64,000 nt of DNA from WHSW01 sp963846565 (GTDB lineage: Bacteria; Actinomycetota; Thermoleophilia; Solirubrobacterales; 70-9): NCBI GenBank assembly GCA_963846565.1, contig CAWJWL010000005.1, forward strand, positions 1,488,001-1,552,000, read 5' to 3'. The number at the start of each line of letters is the position of its first letter. Within the stretch, counting starts at the first letter, position 1. The notes beneath the pieces are model-generated. The model was not told the DNA's origin. It was given only the letters and a program-made list of their open reading frames with translations, and did no database searches. Positions 1 to 7,523 of the stretch are shown here, in pieces. The position numbers and the translations under genes were made by a program.

Positions 1-17
1 CGTCGCCGGGCTCTAGC

Positions 18-23
18 TAGCCT
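18..23 (+). promoter_or_regulatory. Putative -10 box of the first glycosyltransferase gene
   Basis: TAGCCT lies 10 nt before the GTG start at 34. This fits the TANNNT-N(6-11)-start pattern seen before many leading genes in this window, which implies a very short 5' leader. It is inferred from sequence only. Confidence 0.4.
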
Positions 24-33
24 TGCCCCGATC

Positions 34-930
34 GTGAGCGACCTCGCATTCCTCATCTGCGTCGAGCACGGACGGCTCGAGAACGAGGCGATCGTCCTCT
101 GCGAGTCGATCCGCCGCTTCGGCGGCGCAACCGCCCAAGCGCCGATCTACGCCTTCACGCCGCGCCCCCACAAGCTCCCCGAGCCGGGGACGCTCGAGCG
201 CCTGCGCGAGCTCGACGTGACCCAGGTCGACGAGCCGCTCGAGGGCCTGCGCGACGAGCTGCCGACCTTCAACAAGGTCTACGCCTGCGCCTGGGCCGAG
301 CGCGAGCTCGAGCACGGGACGCTCGTCTTCCTCGACACCGACTCGGTGATCCTCAACGAGCCGACCGAGCTGCTCGAGGGCGACTGGGTTGCCGCCGCCC
401 GGCCCGTCGACCGCCGGATCGCGGGCTCGCGCGGCAAGGGCAAGAACGAGCCTTTCTGGCAGCGGATGTACGAGGCGCTCGACGTCAAAACCGAGCCCTT
501 CGTCGAGACCGCGGTGGGAAACATGCGGATCCGCGCCTACTGGAACAGCGGCCTGATCGCGGTCAAGCGTGAGGCCGGCCTCTTCGCCCGCTGGCAGTGG
601 GCCCTGGACACGCTGATGGAGAAGGACATCATCTACTTCCGGATGGAGAAGTTCATGGACCAGATCTCCTGGGCCGGGGCGTCGGCGGACTACGCCGACC
701 GCACGCGCACCCTCTCCGCCACCTACAACTATCCGCTGCGCCAGCGCGGCGGGCTTCCCGACGAGTCTCGCGACCTGGACCTCGACGAGATCGTCCAGCT
801 CCACTACCGCCTGTTTCTCCACCTCCCGGACCCGCTGGCGATGGTCGAGCCCCCGTTCGACCCGTCAACCCCGCAGTACGAGTGGCTCGCCGAGCGCGTC
901 CCGATCGAGCCGATCGTCGACGAGGACTGA
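34..930 (+). CDS. Putative GT-A fold glycosyltransferase
   Basis: This is a soluble protein of 298 residues with no signal peptide. The stretch FLDTDSVI places a DxD-type metal and nucleotide-sugar motif at D101/D103, and the N-terminal beta-strand reads DLAFLICVEHG, as in nucleotide-diphospho-sugar transferases. An aromatic YWNSGLIAVKR segment near residue 170 resembles the acceptor side of GT8-like enzymes. The GTG start is chosen because a TAGCCT box lies 10 nt upstream. It converges with the O-antigen ligase gene downstream and opens the polysaccharide locus, so it probably adds a sugar to the surface glycan. Donor and acceptor cannot be told from sequence. Confidence 0.7.
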   Translation: MSDLAFLICVEHGRLENEAIVLCESIRRFGGATAQAPIYAFTPRPHKLPEPGTLERLRELDVTQVDEPLEGLRDELPTFNKVYACAWAERELEHGTLVFLDTDSVILNEPTELLEGDWVAAARPVDRRIAGSRGKGKNEPFWQRMYEALDVKTEPFVETAVGNMRIRAYWNSGLIAVKREAGLFARWQWALDTLMEKDIIYFRMEKFMDQISWAGASADYADRTRTLSATYNYPLRQRGGLPDESRDLDLDEIVQLHYRLFLHLPDPLAMVEPPFDPSTPQYEWLAERVPIEPIVDED

Positions 931-1013
931 GCGCGGCCGGCGTCTCTCGGTGCCCTGGCAGGGGTCGGCCGCGGCGCATTCGCAGGTGGGGTGGGCGTCG
1001 ATGTTGCCGCGCA

Positions 1014-1065
1014 CCACGACTGAACGGATAGTGGCCCTATAGGGCCACCGAGCGTTCAGTCGTGG
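1014..1065. repeat. 52-nt nested palindrome between convergent genes
   Basis: Two inverted repeats share one centre. The outer arms are 13 nt and perfect (1014-1026 with 1053-1065). The inner core at 1031-1048, GTGGCCCTATAGGGCCAC, is a perfect 18-nt palindrome, and only the four bases between core and arms fail to pair. It lies in the 240-nt gap between convergent genes, so a bidirectional terminator is the simplest reading, although no T-run follows. It could also be a REP-like or protein-binding site. Nothing else recognisable is in 931-1170. Confidence 0.85.
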
Positions 1066-1170
1066 CGTGGCGTGTCGCGAAACGTCGCCATCACGCCCCC
1101 ACCCAGCAGCTACGAGCGCCGGCGCCCGGGCCCGACGCCAGGGGGTTCCCCGCCCGGCAGCCCGACCCGC

Positions 1171-3141
1171 TTACTCCGGCAGCGGAGGCGGGTTCTTCGC
1201 CAGGCCGGGACACTCGAGGCCCTCGACCTTGCCGTAGAGCAGGACCTGGCGCGGATTGAGCGCGCGGGCGCGGGAGATGTCGTCGCAGGCCGCATCGAGG
1301 TTGCCGGCCCGGCCATCGACGAGCGCGAGCGCTCGCCACCAGCGCCAGTCCTCGTCGGCCCGCTCGATCCCGGCGACGATCGCCCTCCGCGCCGAGACGA
1401 GGTCCCCGGCCCGCTGGTAGGCGAGCCCGAGCTGGATCCGCGGCTCGGCCGAGAGCGGAAGCAGGTCGACCGCGTCCTCGGCCTTCACGATCGCCTCCTG
1501 GAAGTTGCCGGCGTCGACCGCCTCGCGGCTCTGATCGAGCGTCCGTTCCGTGAGCAGCAGGAGGCCGCAGAGGAGCATCGAGGCCCAGCCGAGGGCGAGG
1601 GTGAGGCCCGCGATGAGCAGGCCGCCGCGGGAGCGGCGCAGCGGCTTCGGCGGCGCGGGGGGTGGGTTGATCAGCTGCGGGGTGAGCGCGCCGCCGGTGC
1701 AGAGCGCGATCGCGAGCACGATCGGAGCGAATACGGCCGGCAGCTCCCAGAGGAAGTCGAAAGCCGCCGCGAGCGCGCCGCCGACGACGATCGCGAGCGC
1801 CGCCGTTGCCGCGCCGTCGCGGACGTAGCTCGAGCGCACCGCTCCGGCGACGATCGCGATCGCGAACAGCGAGCCGATCAGCAGGAATCCGGGCAGGCCG
1901 AGCTCGCCGGCCGACTCGAGGAAGAGCGAATGCGCGTTCTGGACCTGGAAGCCGAACGCCCCGTGTTGGTTCCAGTAGGTGCCGAACTCGCCCGCCCCGA
2001 TCCCGGTCAGCGGCTCGTCGCCGAAGGCGTCGAGGGCGCTACCCCAGAACTGCCAGCGCCCACCGCCGCTTCGCGTCAGCAGCGCGGCGGTCGCGTCGCT
2101 CTCCGCCTGTTCGGCGGTCGGCGGCTCCCTGAACGACTCGAAGCGCTCGATCGGGTCGAGCGCGGCAAGCGCGATCACGGCGACGACCGCACCGCCCACG
2201 AGCGCCGCGCGGCCCGCCCCGCGGGAGAGCTCGAAGCGCGCGAGGCGGCGGTCGAGCGCCCGGCGGACGAGGTAGACGACCACGAGCGTGAGGAGGCCGA
2301 AGGCGAGCACCTTTGGGCCCTGGTCGGCGGCGAGGTCGGAGCCAGGCTTCTCGAGGAAGGCCGTCTGCGCGCGGAGGAAGCCGATCAGCGGCAGCGCGAG
2401 CAGCCCCGTGAGCGCGACGCTCGCGACGAGCCGCTCGCGCGCGGGCCCGACCGCGATCAGGATCGCGAAGGCGCCGATCAGCGCCAGCGCTCCGCCTCGC
2501 GACTGGGCCATGTAGAGGACGAGGATCGGCAGCACGAGCGCCGTGGCCGCGAGTGCGCGCCCGGTGCGTGTCGCCGCCTGAACCGAGAGCCAGGTGGTGA
2601 GCACGGCGGCGAACGCCATCAACGCCGCGAGTCCGTTCCAGTAGCGGATCGGATAGCCGATTCGCCCCTGCGCTTCGAGGCTCGCGTCCGGGGTTCCGAA
2701 GAGGTCGGGCAGCATCCGGGGCCCCAGTGCGACCGCGGCGATCGCGATCAGGCCGGCGGCGAGCCCACGCAGCCACCACCCGCCCTCACCGTCCTTCGAT
2801 GCGAGCGTGACGAGGACGAAGAGGCCCGTGTAGCCGGTCGCCCGGGCGATCTGGTCGAGGGTATTGCCCTGGTCGCTCGCCCACAGCACCGACAGCGCCG
2901 TCAGCGCGGAGTAGCCGGCGAGCAGTCCTCCGGCAAGCAGGGCCGCCCGCGGCACCGGGGCACGAGGGAACGCGCCGAGGACGACGCCGAGGATCGCGAG
3001 CGCCCAGACGACGATCGCGGCGATGGCGTACACCGTTCGCGGAGCGGGGGCTGCGGTGCTCGCCAGCGCGAGTCCCAGGGTGCCCGCCGCAACCGCGGTC
3101 GTGAGCAAGTGTTTCGGCTCGGGAGTGGATAGTTGGCGCAC
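1171..3141 (-). CDS. O-antigen ligase / Wzy-like polymerase with C-terminal TPR-like region
   Basis: This is a polytopic membrane protein of about 656 residues with roughly 10-12 hydrophobic segments. A Wzy_C-type loop near the middle contains FQVQNAHSLFLESAGELG, the hallmark of the O-antigen ligase/polymerase family (PF04932). The last 120 residues are soluble and helical with TPR-like spacing (AEPRIQLGLAYQRAGDL), an addition common in actinobacterial members. It should polymerise or ligate lipid-linked glycan on the outer face of the membrane. I prefer the GTG at 3141 over the TTG at 3147, because a TAGCGT box ends 6 nt upstream of it and would make the mRNA leaderless. It diverges from the next gene with only 25 nt between starts. 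Confidence 0.85.
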   Translation of the reverse strand: MRQLSTPEPKHLLTTAVAAGTLGLALASTAAPAPRTVYAIAAIVVWALAILGVVLGAFPRAPVPRAALLAGGLLAGYSALTALSVLWASDQGNTLDQIARATGYTGLFVLVTLASKDGEGGWWLRGLAAGLIAIAAVALGPRMLPDLFGTPDASLEAQGRIGYPIRYWNGLAALMAFAAVLTTWLSVQAATRTGRALAATALVLPILVLYMAQSRGGALALIGAFAILIAVGPARERLVASVALTGLLALPLIGFLRAQTAFLEKPGSDLAADQGPKVLAFGLLTLVVVYLVRRALDRRLARFELSRGAGRAALVGGAVVAVIALAALDPIERFESFREPPTAEQAESDATAALLTRSGGGRWQFWGSALDAFGDEPLTGIGAGEFGTYWNQHGAFGFQVQNAHSLFLESAGELGLPGFLLIGSLFAIAIVAGAVRSSYVRDGAATAALAIVVGGALAAAFDFLWELPAVFAPIVLAIALCTGGALTPQLINPPPAPPKPLRRSRGGLLIAGLTLALGWASMLLCGLLLLTERTLDQSREAVDAGNFQEAIVKAEDAVDLLPLSAEPRIQLGLAYQRAGDLVSARRAIVAGIERADEDWRWWRALALVDGRAGNLDAACDDISRARALNPRQVLLYGKVEGLECPGLAKNPPPLPE

Positions 3142-3147
3142 AGGCAA

Positions 3148-3157
3148 ACGCTACGAT
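3148..3157. promoter_or_regulatory. Overlapping divergent -10 boxes
   Basis: TAGCGT on the minus strand (3153-3148) sits 6 nt before the GTG of the O-antigen ligase gene. TACGAT on the plus strand (3152-3157) sits 9 nt before the ATG at 3167. The two hexamers share two bases, so RNA polymerase should not be able to use both at once. Confidence 0.5.
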
Positions 3158-3166
3158 CCTCGGCTC

Positions 3167-3826
3167 ATGGCACGGGTTGGCAAGTCTAGGTCGACGGTTC
3201 TGGTGGTCCTCGTCGCGGCACTCGCACTGGTTGCGACGCCGGCGCTGGCCCCTGCCCAAGGCCCTGACGAGTACTCGCTGAACCTACCGGACGGTGGCAA
3301 CGGCGAGTCCGCTCCCGGCGGCGGCGAGCCGGTCGAGGAGGCCGCCCCCGTTGATGCCGCCCCAACGGCACCCATCGCTCCGGTGGCGCCGACGACGATC
3401 ACGGACGACGGCGGGTCCGTCGTCGTCGACGGCGGGCGCAAGAAGCCGAAGCGCGAGCCGGAACCGATCCTCGGAAGCACCTCTTTGAACGGTCAGCTCG
3501 GCCCGCAGCGGGTCCCCACCTTGAAGGTCCCCGAGGGCGAGCAGGGCAGCGCGCTGATGCCGCTCGGCGTCGCCGGCCTCGCTGGAGCCTGCTGCCTGTT
3601 GGCGGTCTGGCGGCTGCGCTATCGCCGCGAGGAGCCGACCGCCCCGGTACCTCCGAAGGACACAGTTGAGCCGGCGACGAGGCCCCGCCCACGCGTCAAG
3701 CCACCTCGCGAGAGCCCCGCCGCTGCCCGAGTCCGCGGCGATCGGCGCCGCGCGCGGCCCGCTGCCGCGAAGGCGACGTCCACCCGCCGCAACCGACCGG
3801 CCAGTCGCGGAGCTTCCTCCAGCTGA
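3167..3826 (+). CDS. Secreted single-pass membrane protein, function unknown
   Basis: The product is 219 residues. The N-terminus has a clear signal peptide (basic start, VLVVLVAALALVA core, then TPALAPAQG). The next 100 residues are Pro/Ala/Gly/Glu-rich and probably disordered. One membrane helix follows near residues 125-145 (LMPLGVAGLAGACCLLAVW), and then a strongly basic Arg/Pro-rich tail that would be cytoplasmic. I recognise no catalytic domain. Its stop overlaps the start of the first glycoside hydrolase (TGATG), so the two are probably translated together and the protein may be a cell-surface partner of the hydrolases. The ATG is chosen from the signal peptide and the TACGAT box 9 nt upstream. 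Confidence 0.7.
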   Translation: MARVGKSRSTVLVVLVAALALVATPALAPAQGPDEYSLNLPDGGNGESAPGGGEPVEEAAPVDAAPTAPIAPVAPTTITDDGGSVVVDGGRKKPKREPEPILGSTSLNGQLGPQRVPTLKVPEGEQGSALMPLGVAGLAGACCLLAVWRLRYRREEPTAPVPPKDTVEPATRPRPRVKPPRESPAAARVRGDRRRARPAAAKATSTRRNRPASRGASSS

Positions 3827-4989
3827 TGTCATCCGCCACCCCTACGCGCCGCAGGGCGCCGCTACTCGCAACCCTGCTGCTCGCCACGGCCCTCGTTGGG
3901 GTCGTCGCTTTCGGCGCCCGCGGCGCCGAGGCGAAGCCGAAGCCCGAGTTCTTCGGCGTGGTCCCGACGACGGTCAAGCCGGGCGATCTCGCGCAGATGT
4001 CCGCGCACGGCGTCGGCATGGTCCGCCACGGCCTCTTCTGGCCGGCGATCGAGCCGACTCCCGGCGCCTATGACTGGACCGCCTACGACTTCCTCTTCCG
4101 CGAGGCCACGAAGGCCGGCGTCCGGGTCTTCCCGACGCTCTTCGGCACCCCCGGCTGGGTCAACTTCCTCGCCGGCCAGAACGCGTGCGGGGCGATCTGC
4201 GCCCCCGAGGCCGCGGCGAGCCGCCAGTCCTTCGCCGACTTCGCCGTCGCGGCGGTGAAGCGATATGGCCCCGAGGGCGATTTCTGGAAGCCCTCCGGAG
4301 ACGATTGCGGGATCCCCTCGCTGTGCCCGTCCCAGCCGGCGCCGTGTGAGTGCACGAAGCCGCTCCCCGTCCTCTCGTGGCAGATCTGGAACGAGCAGAA
4401 CTCGCCCAAGTACTACGCGCCCGACCCGGACCCGATCGCCTACGCCGCGATCGTCAACACGGTGGGGAGCGCGATCAAGTCGGTCGACCCCCGCGCCGAC
4501 ATCGTCATCGGCGGTATGTGGGGCCCGCCCGACACCGACGCCGTCGTTCACACCGTCGAATACCTCAGGCAGATGTACTCGGTCCCGAACGTCGAGGCGG
4601 CGTTCGACTCGATCGCCGTCCATCCGTACGCGCCGACGCTCGCGGGCGTCGAGGCGCAGATGAAGCGGGTGCGTAAGGCGGTGAAGCGCCTCGGTGATCC
4701 GGCCGTCCGCACCTGGGTCACCGAGCTCGGCTGGGCCTCCGGGGGCCCGCGGAGCGAGGGGCTCGTGAAGACGCCGAAGGCGCAGGCCCGCCTGCTGCGG
4801 GAGTCCTACGAGATGATGATCGCGAAGCGCAAGGCGTGGAAGCTCCGCGGAGTCCAGTGGTACACGTGGCGCGACGCCGGACCGGGCGAGAGCGATTGCG
4901 CCTGGTGTCCCGAGGCAGGGCTGCTCACCCAAGGCGGTAAGACGAAGGCCGCAGGCCGCGCCTTCCGGCGACTCGCGCTCGGCCTGTGA
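3826..4989 (+). CDS. Secreted PslG-like (GH39/clan GH-A) glycoside hydrolase, copy 1
   Basis: The product is 387 residues with a Sec signal peptide ending near residue 35 (GARGAEA). The rest is a TIM-barrel hydrolase of the PslG type. WNEQN carries the expected acid/base Glu190, and WVTELGW carries the expected nucleophile Glu300, both at the ends of barrel strands. Several Cys (NACGAIC; LCPSQPAPCEC; CAWC) suggest disulfides outside the cell. PslG-type enzymes cut the exopolysaccharide made by their own locus, and this gene sits between the O-antigen ligase and the sugar transferase, so a trimming or release role is likely. It overlaps the upstream gene by 1 nt and the downstream paralogue by 4 nt. 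Confidence 0.8.
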   Translation: MSSATPTRRRAPLLATLLLATALVGVVAFGARGAEAKPKPEFFGVVPTTVKPGDLAQMSAHGVGMVRHGLFWPAIEPTPGAYDWTAYDFLFREATKAGVRVFPTLFGTPGWVNFLAGQNACGAICAPEAAASRQSFADFAVAAVKRYGPEGDFWKPSGDDCGIPSLCPSQPAPCECTKPLPVLSWQIWNEQNSPKYYAPDPDPIAYAAIVNTVGSAIKSVDPRADIVIGGMWGPPDTDAVVHTVEYLRQMYSVPNVEAAFDSIAVHPYAPTLAGVEAQMKRVRKAVKRLGDPAVRTWVTELGWASGGPRSEGLVKTPKAQARLLRESYEMMIAKRKAWKLRGVQWYTWRDAGPGESDCAWCPEAGLLTQGGKTKAAGRAFRRLALGL

Positions 4990-6101
4990 GCCGCGCGACT
5001 CGCAGTCGGGCGGCCGGGGCCGTGCTTGCCGCAACGCTCGCGGTCGGCGTGCTCGCGGCGAGCGCTGCGGAGGCGAAACCACCGCGAAGCTTCTACGGCG
5101 TCGTCCCGCAGACGCAGCTCAGCGGGGAGGACTACGTCCGCATGGGCCAGGCGCGCGTCGGGATGCTGCGGATCCCGATTCTCTGGTCGGCGATCGACCC
5201 GACCGCGGTCCCGCTCGACTACGAGTGGACGGAACTCGACAAGCTCGTCGGCGGCGCGGCGCAGAACCGCGTCAAGGTCCTGCCGACGCTGACGTCCACC
5301 CCCACCTGGGTGAGCCAGCTCGACGAGTGCCCCACCAACTGCACCGAGCAGCCGCCGCAGGGAGACCTCGCGCTCCTCGCCTGGCGCTCGTTCCTGCGCG
5401 CGATGGTCCAGCGCTACGGGCCCGACGGCGTGTACTGGACCGAGCACCCGGAGGTGCCGAAGACGCCGATCACGGCGTGGCAGATCTGGAACGAGCAGAA
5501 CTCGTACCAGTACTTCGCCCCGGAGCCGAACTCCGATGTCTACGCGAAGCTCGTCACCGAGGCCTCGCGCGCGATCAAGCTCGAAGACCCGCAGGCCGAG
5601 GTGATCCTCGGTGGCATGTTCGCGACCCCCGAGGGCGACCGGGACCCGTTGACCAACTCGTGGACCTACCTACGGCGGCTCTACGCGATCCCGGGCTTCG
5701 CCTCGCGCTTCGAAGGCGTCGCCATTCATCCCTACTCGCAGGGAATGAGCGGAATCCGGGCGCAGGTGAAGATCATCCGCGCCGAGATGGAGAGTGCGGG
5801 CGACCTCGCGACCGACGTCTGGGTCACCGAGATCGGTTGGGGCTCGCGCTCGAAGTCGAAGGAGATCCCGCTCAACCGTGGCCCGAAGGGGCAGGCGAAG
5901 AAGCTCGGTCAGGCGTTCGAGTACTTCACGAAGAAGCGCAAGAAGCTGAACCTGCGAATGGTGAGTTGGTTCTCGTGGAAGGACTACCCGCCCGAGTTGC
6001 CACCCCTGTGCATCTGGTGCCCGACCGCCGGGCTCTTCTCGCCGACGCTGGCGCCGAAGCCCGCCTTCTCGCAGTTCGTCAAGTTCACGGGCGGAAAGTA
6101 A
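4986..6101 (+). CDS. Secreted PslG-like glycoside hydrolase, copy 2
   Basis: The product is 371 residues and is a paralogue of the preceding gene, with the same order of parts: signal peptide (AASAAEA), FYGVVPQ strand, LRIPILWSAI, WNEQN with Glu170, HPYSQG, and WVTEIGWG with Glu282. It shares the paired cysteines near DECPTNC and LCIWC. The GTG start overlaps the previous stop as GTGA, typical of translational coupling. Two adjacent copies suggest different glycan specificities or a local duplication. Substrate is inferred from the locus, not from sequence. A third copy lies at 27350. Confidence 0.8.
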   Translation: MSRATRSRAAGAVLAATLAVGVLAASAAEAKPPRSFYGVVPQTQLSGEDYVRMGQARVGMLRIPILWSAIDPTAVPLDYEWTELDKLVGGAAQNRVKVLPTLTSTPTWVSQLDECPTNCTEQPPQGDLALLAWRSFLRAMVQRYGPDGVYWTEHPEVPKTPITAWQIWNEQNSYQYFAPEPNSDVYAKLVTEASRAIKLEDPQAEVILGGMFATPEGDRDPLTNSWTYLRRLYAIPGFASRFEGVAIHPYSQGMSGIRAQVKIIRAEMESAGDLATDVWVTEIGWGSRSKSKEIPLNRGPKGQAKKLGQAFEYFTKKRKKLNLRMVSWFSWKDYPPELPPLCIWCPTAGLFSPTLAPKPAFSQFVKFTGGK

Positions 6102-6142
6102 CGCGACTCCCGCCCCGCCGGCGGGTTTGATCCTGCGAGCAC

Positions 6143-6148
6143 TACCCT
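6143..6148 (+). promoter_or_regulatory. Possible -10 box before the sugar transferase gene
   Basis: TACCCT lies in the 60-nt gap between the second hydrolase and the sugar transferase, 13 nt before the ATG. It could start a sub-operon covering the sugar transferase, the fused glycosyltransferase and the methyltransferase. The support is weak. Confidence 0.25.
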
Positions 6149-6161
6149 TGTCGCGACTGGT

Positions 6162-7523
6162 ATGGGGGCCACATTGACAGAGGAAGCCGAAGGGCCGACG
6201 GGTGCGTCCGAGCACCCGCGATACTGGCGCGACGCTCGGCGGCGCCGGTTGCTTGCGCTTGCGGACCTCGCCGCCGCCGCCGCCGCGAGCACCGTGGCCG
6301 GGCTCTCGACCGAGCACGCCTTCTGGGCCATCGCCCTCCTTCCCGCCTGGGTCTTGATCGCGAAGCTGCTCGGCCTCTATGACCGCGACCACGTCGCTAT
6401 CCGCCACCTGACCGTCGACGAGATCCCGGCGGTGGCCGCGTGGGCCGGTCTCGGCGTCGGCATGCTGGCCGTCGTCCTCCCGCTCACCCCGGCGGGCACG
6501 CTCGAGGTCGGACCGGCCGTAATCGCGTTCGCGGTCGCCGGCGGTGCGGGGGTCGTCCTGCGCGGGCTCGCCCGCTGGATCTGGCGGCGGACGACGCCGC
6601 GGGAGGTCACGGCGGTGCTCGGCGACGGCGACCTCGCCCGGATGATCCGGCGCAAGCTGGTCCTCTTTCCCGACATGCACCTCGACCTGCTGGTCGAGGG
6701 TGCCGGCCAGCCCTTCGCGCAGCTCGCCGACCGCGTCGACCGGGTGATCTTCGCCTCCGAGCAGATCGAGCCCGGCGAGGTCGGCAACGTCGTCGCCGTC
6801 TGCCGCGAGCGCCAGGTGAAGCTGAGCGTGATCTCGCCGCTTCACGGCCGCTCCGGGCCGGTGCGCCTCTCCCGGGTGGCCGACCTGCCGGTGCTCGAGT
6901 ACGAGACCTGGGACCAGTCGCGCTCGACCGTGATGATCAAGCGTGCCTTCGACGTCTGCTTCGCCGCCTTCGGGCTCCTGGTGACGCTCCCCCTCTGGCC
7001 GCTGATCGCGTTCGCGATCAAGCTCGACGCGCGCGGACCGGTGTTCTACTCGCAGGTCCGCGCCGGCCTCGACGGCGAGCCCTTCCGCATGCACAAGTTC
7101 CGCACCATGGTCGACCGCGCGCACGACCGCCTCCACGAGGTGATCACGGTCGAGGAGCTCGAGGTCCCGATGTACAAGCTCTCCGACGATCCTCGCGTGA
7201 CCCGAATCGGCCGCGTCCTGAGACGGCTGAGCATCGACGAGGTACCGCAGCTGTGGAACGTGCTGCGCGGCGAGATGAGCATCGTCGGCCCGCGGCCGGA
7301 GATGGTCGAGCTCGTCGAGCACTACAAGCCCGAGCACCGCTTCCGCCTCTCGGTCAAGCCCGGGCTCACCGGTCCGATGCAGGTCTTCGGGCGCGGCGAC
7401 CTCACCTTCCAGGAGCGGCTCGCGGTCGAGCTCGACTACATCGAGAACCTCTCACTCGCCCGCGACCTGCGAATCCTCGCCGAGACGGTGCCCGTCGCCA
7501 TTCGCGGCTCCGGCGCCTACTGA
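6162..7523 (+). CDS. Polyprenyl-phosphate sugar-1-phosphate transferase (PssY/WbaP type)
   Basis: The product is 453 residues. N-terminal hydrophobic helices (residues about 30-150) are followed by a soluble region and then by a catalytic bacterial sugar transferase domain (PF02397, residues about 255-453). That domain contains FYSQVRAGLDGEPFRMHKFRTM, RRLSIDEVPQLWNVLRGEMS and VGPRPEM, which are the family's diagnostic motifs. It transfers a sugar-1-phosphate from a UDP-sugar to undecaprenyl phosphate at the inner membrane face and so primes glycan synthesis. This is the strongest evidence that the surrounding genes make a lipid-linked polysaccharide. It is followed with a 4-nt overlap by a glycosyltransferase whose only in-phase start there is CTG. 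Confidence 0.92.
   Translation: MGATLTEEAEGPTGASEHPRYWRDARRRRLLALADLAAAAAASTVAGLSTEHAFWAIALLPAWVLIAKLLGLYDRDHVAIRHLTVDEIPAVAAWAGLGVGMLAVVLPLTPAGTLEVGPAVIAFAVAGGAGVVLRGLARWIWRRTTPREVTAVLGDGDLARMIRRKLVLFPDMHLDLLVEGAGQPFAQLADRVDRVIFASEQIEPGEVGNVVAVCRERQVKLSVISPLHGRSGPVRLSRVADLPVLEYETWDQSRSTVMIKRAFDVCFAAFGLLVTLPLWPLIAFAIKLDARGPVFYSQVRAGLDGEPFRMHKFRTMVDRAHDRLHEVITVEELEVPMYKLSDDPRVTRIGRVLRRLSIDEVPQLWNVLRGEMSIVGPRPEMVELVEHYKPEHRFRLSVKPGLTGPMQVFGRGDLTFQERLAVELDYIENLSLARDLRILAETVPVAIRGSGAY

Noticed and set aside
1072..3132. A 686-codon plus-strand open frame opposite the O-antigen ligase
   Set aside because: It is Arg/Glu/Asp-rich with no recognisable domain and mirrors the GC-rich codons of the ligase, whose membrane helices and Wzy motif are clear.
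5670..7337. A 555-codon minus-strand open frame across a hydrolase and the sugar transferase
   Set aside because: It spans two well-supported genes on the other strand and has shadow composition (His/Asp/Arg/Glu) without motifs.
6440..7519. Upstream extension of the GT2-GT4 gene inside the sugar transferase
   Set aside because: The extension is Arg/Ala/Pro-rich shadow sequence; homology begins only at ISVVVPTLGG after 7526.
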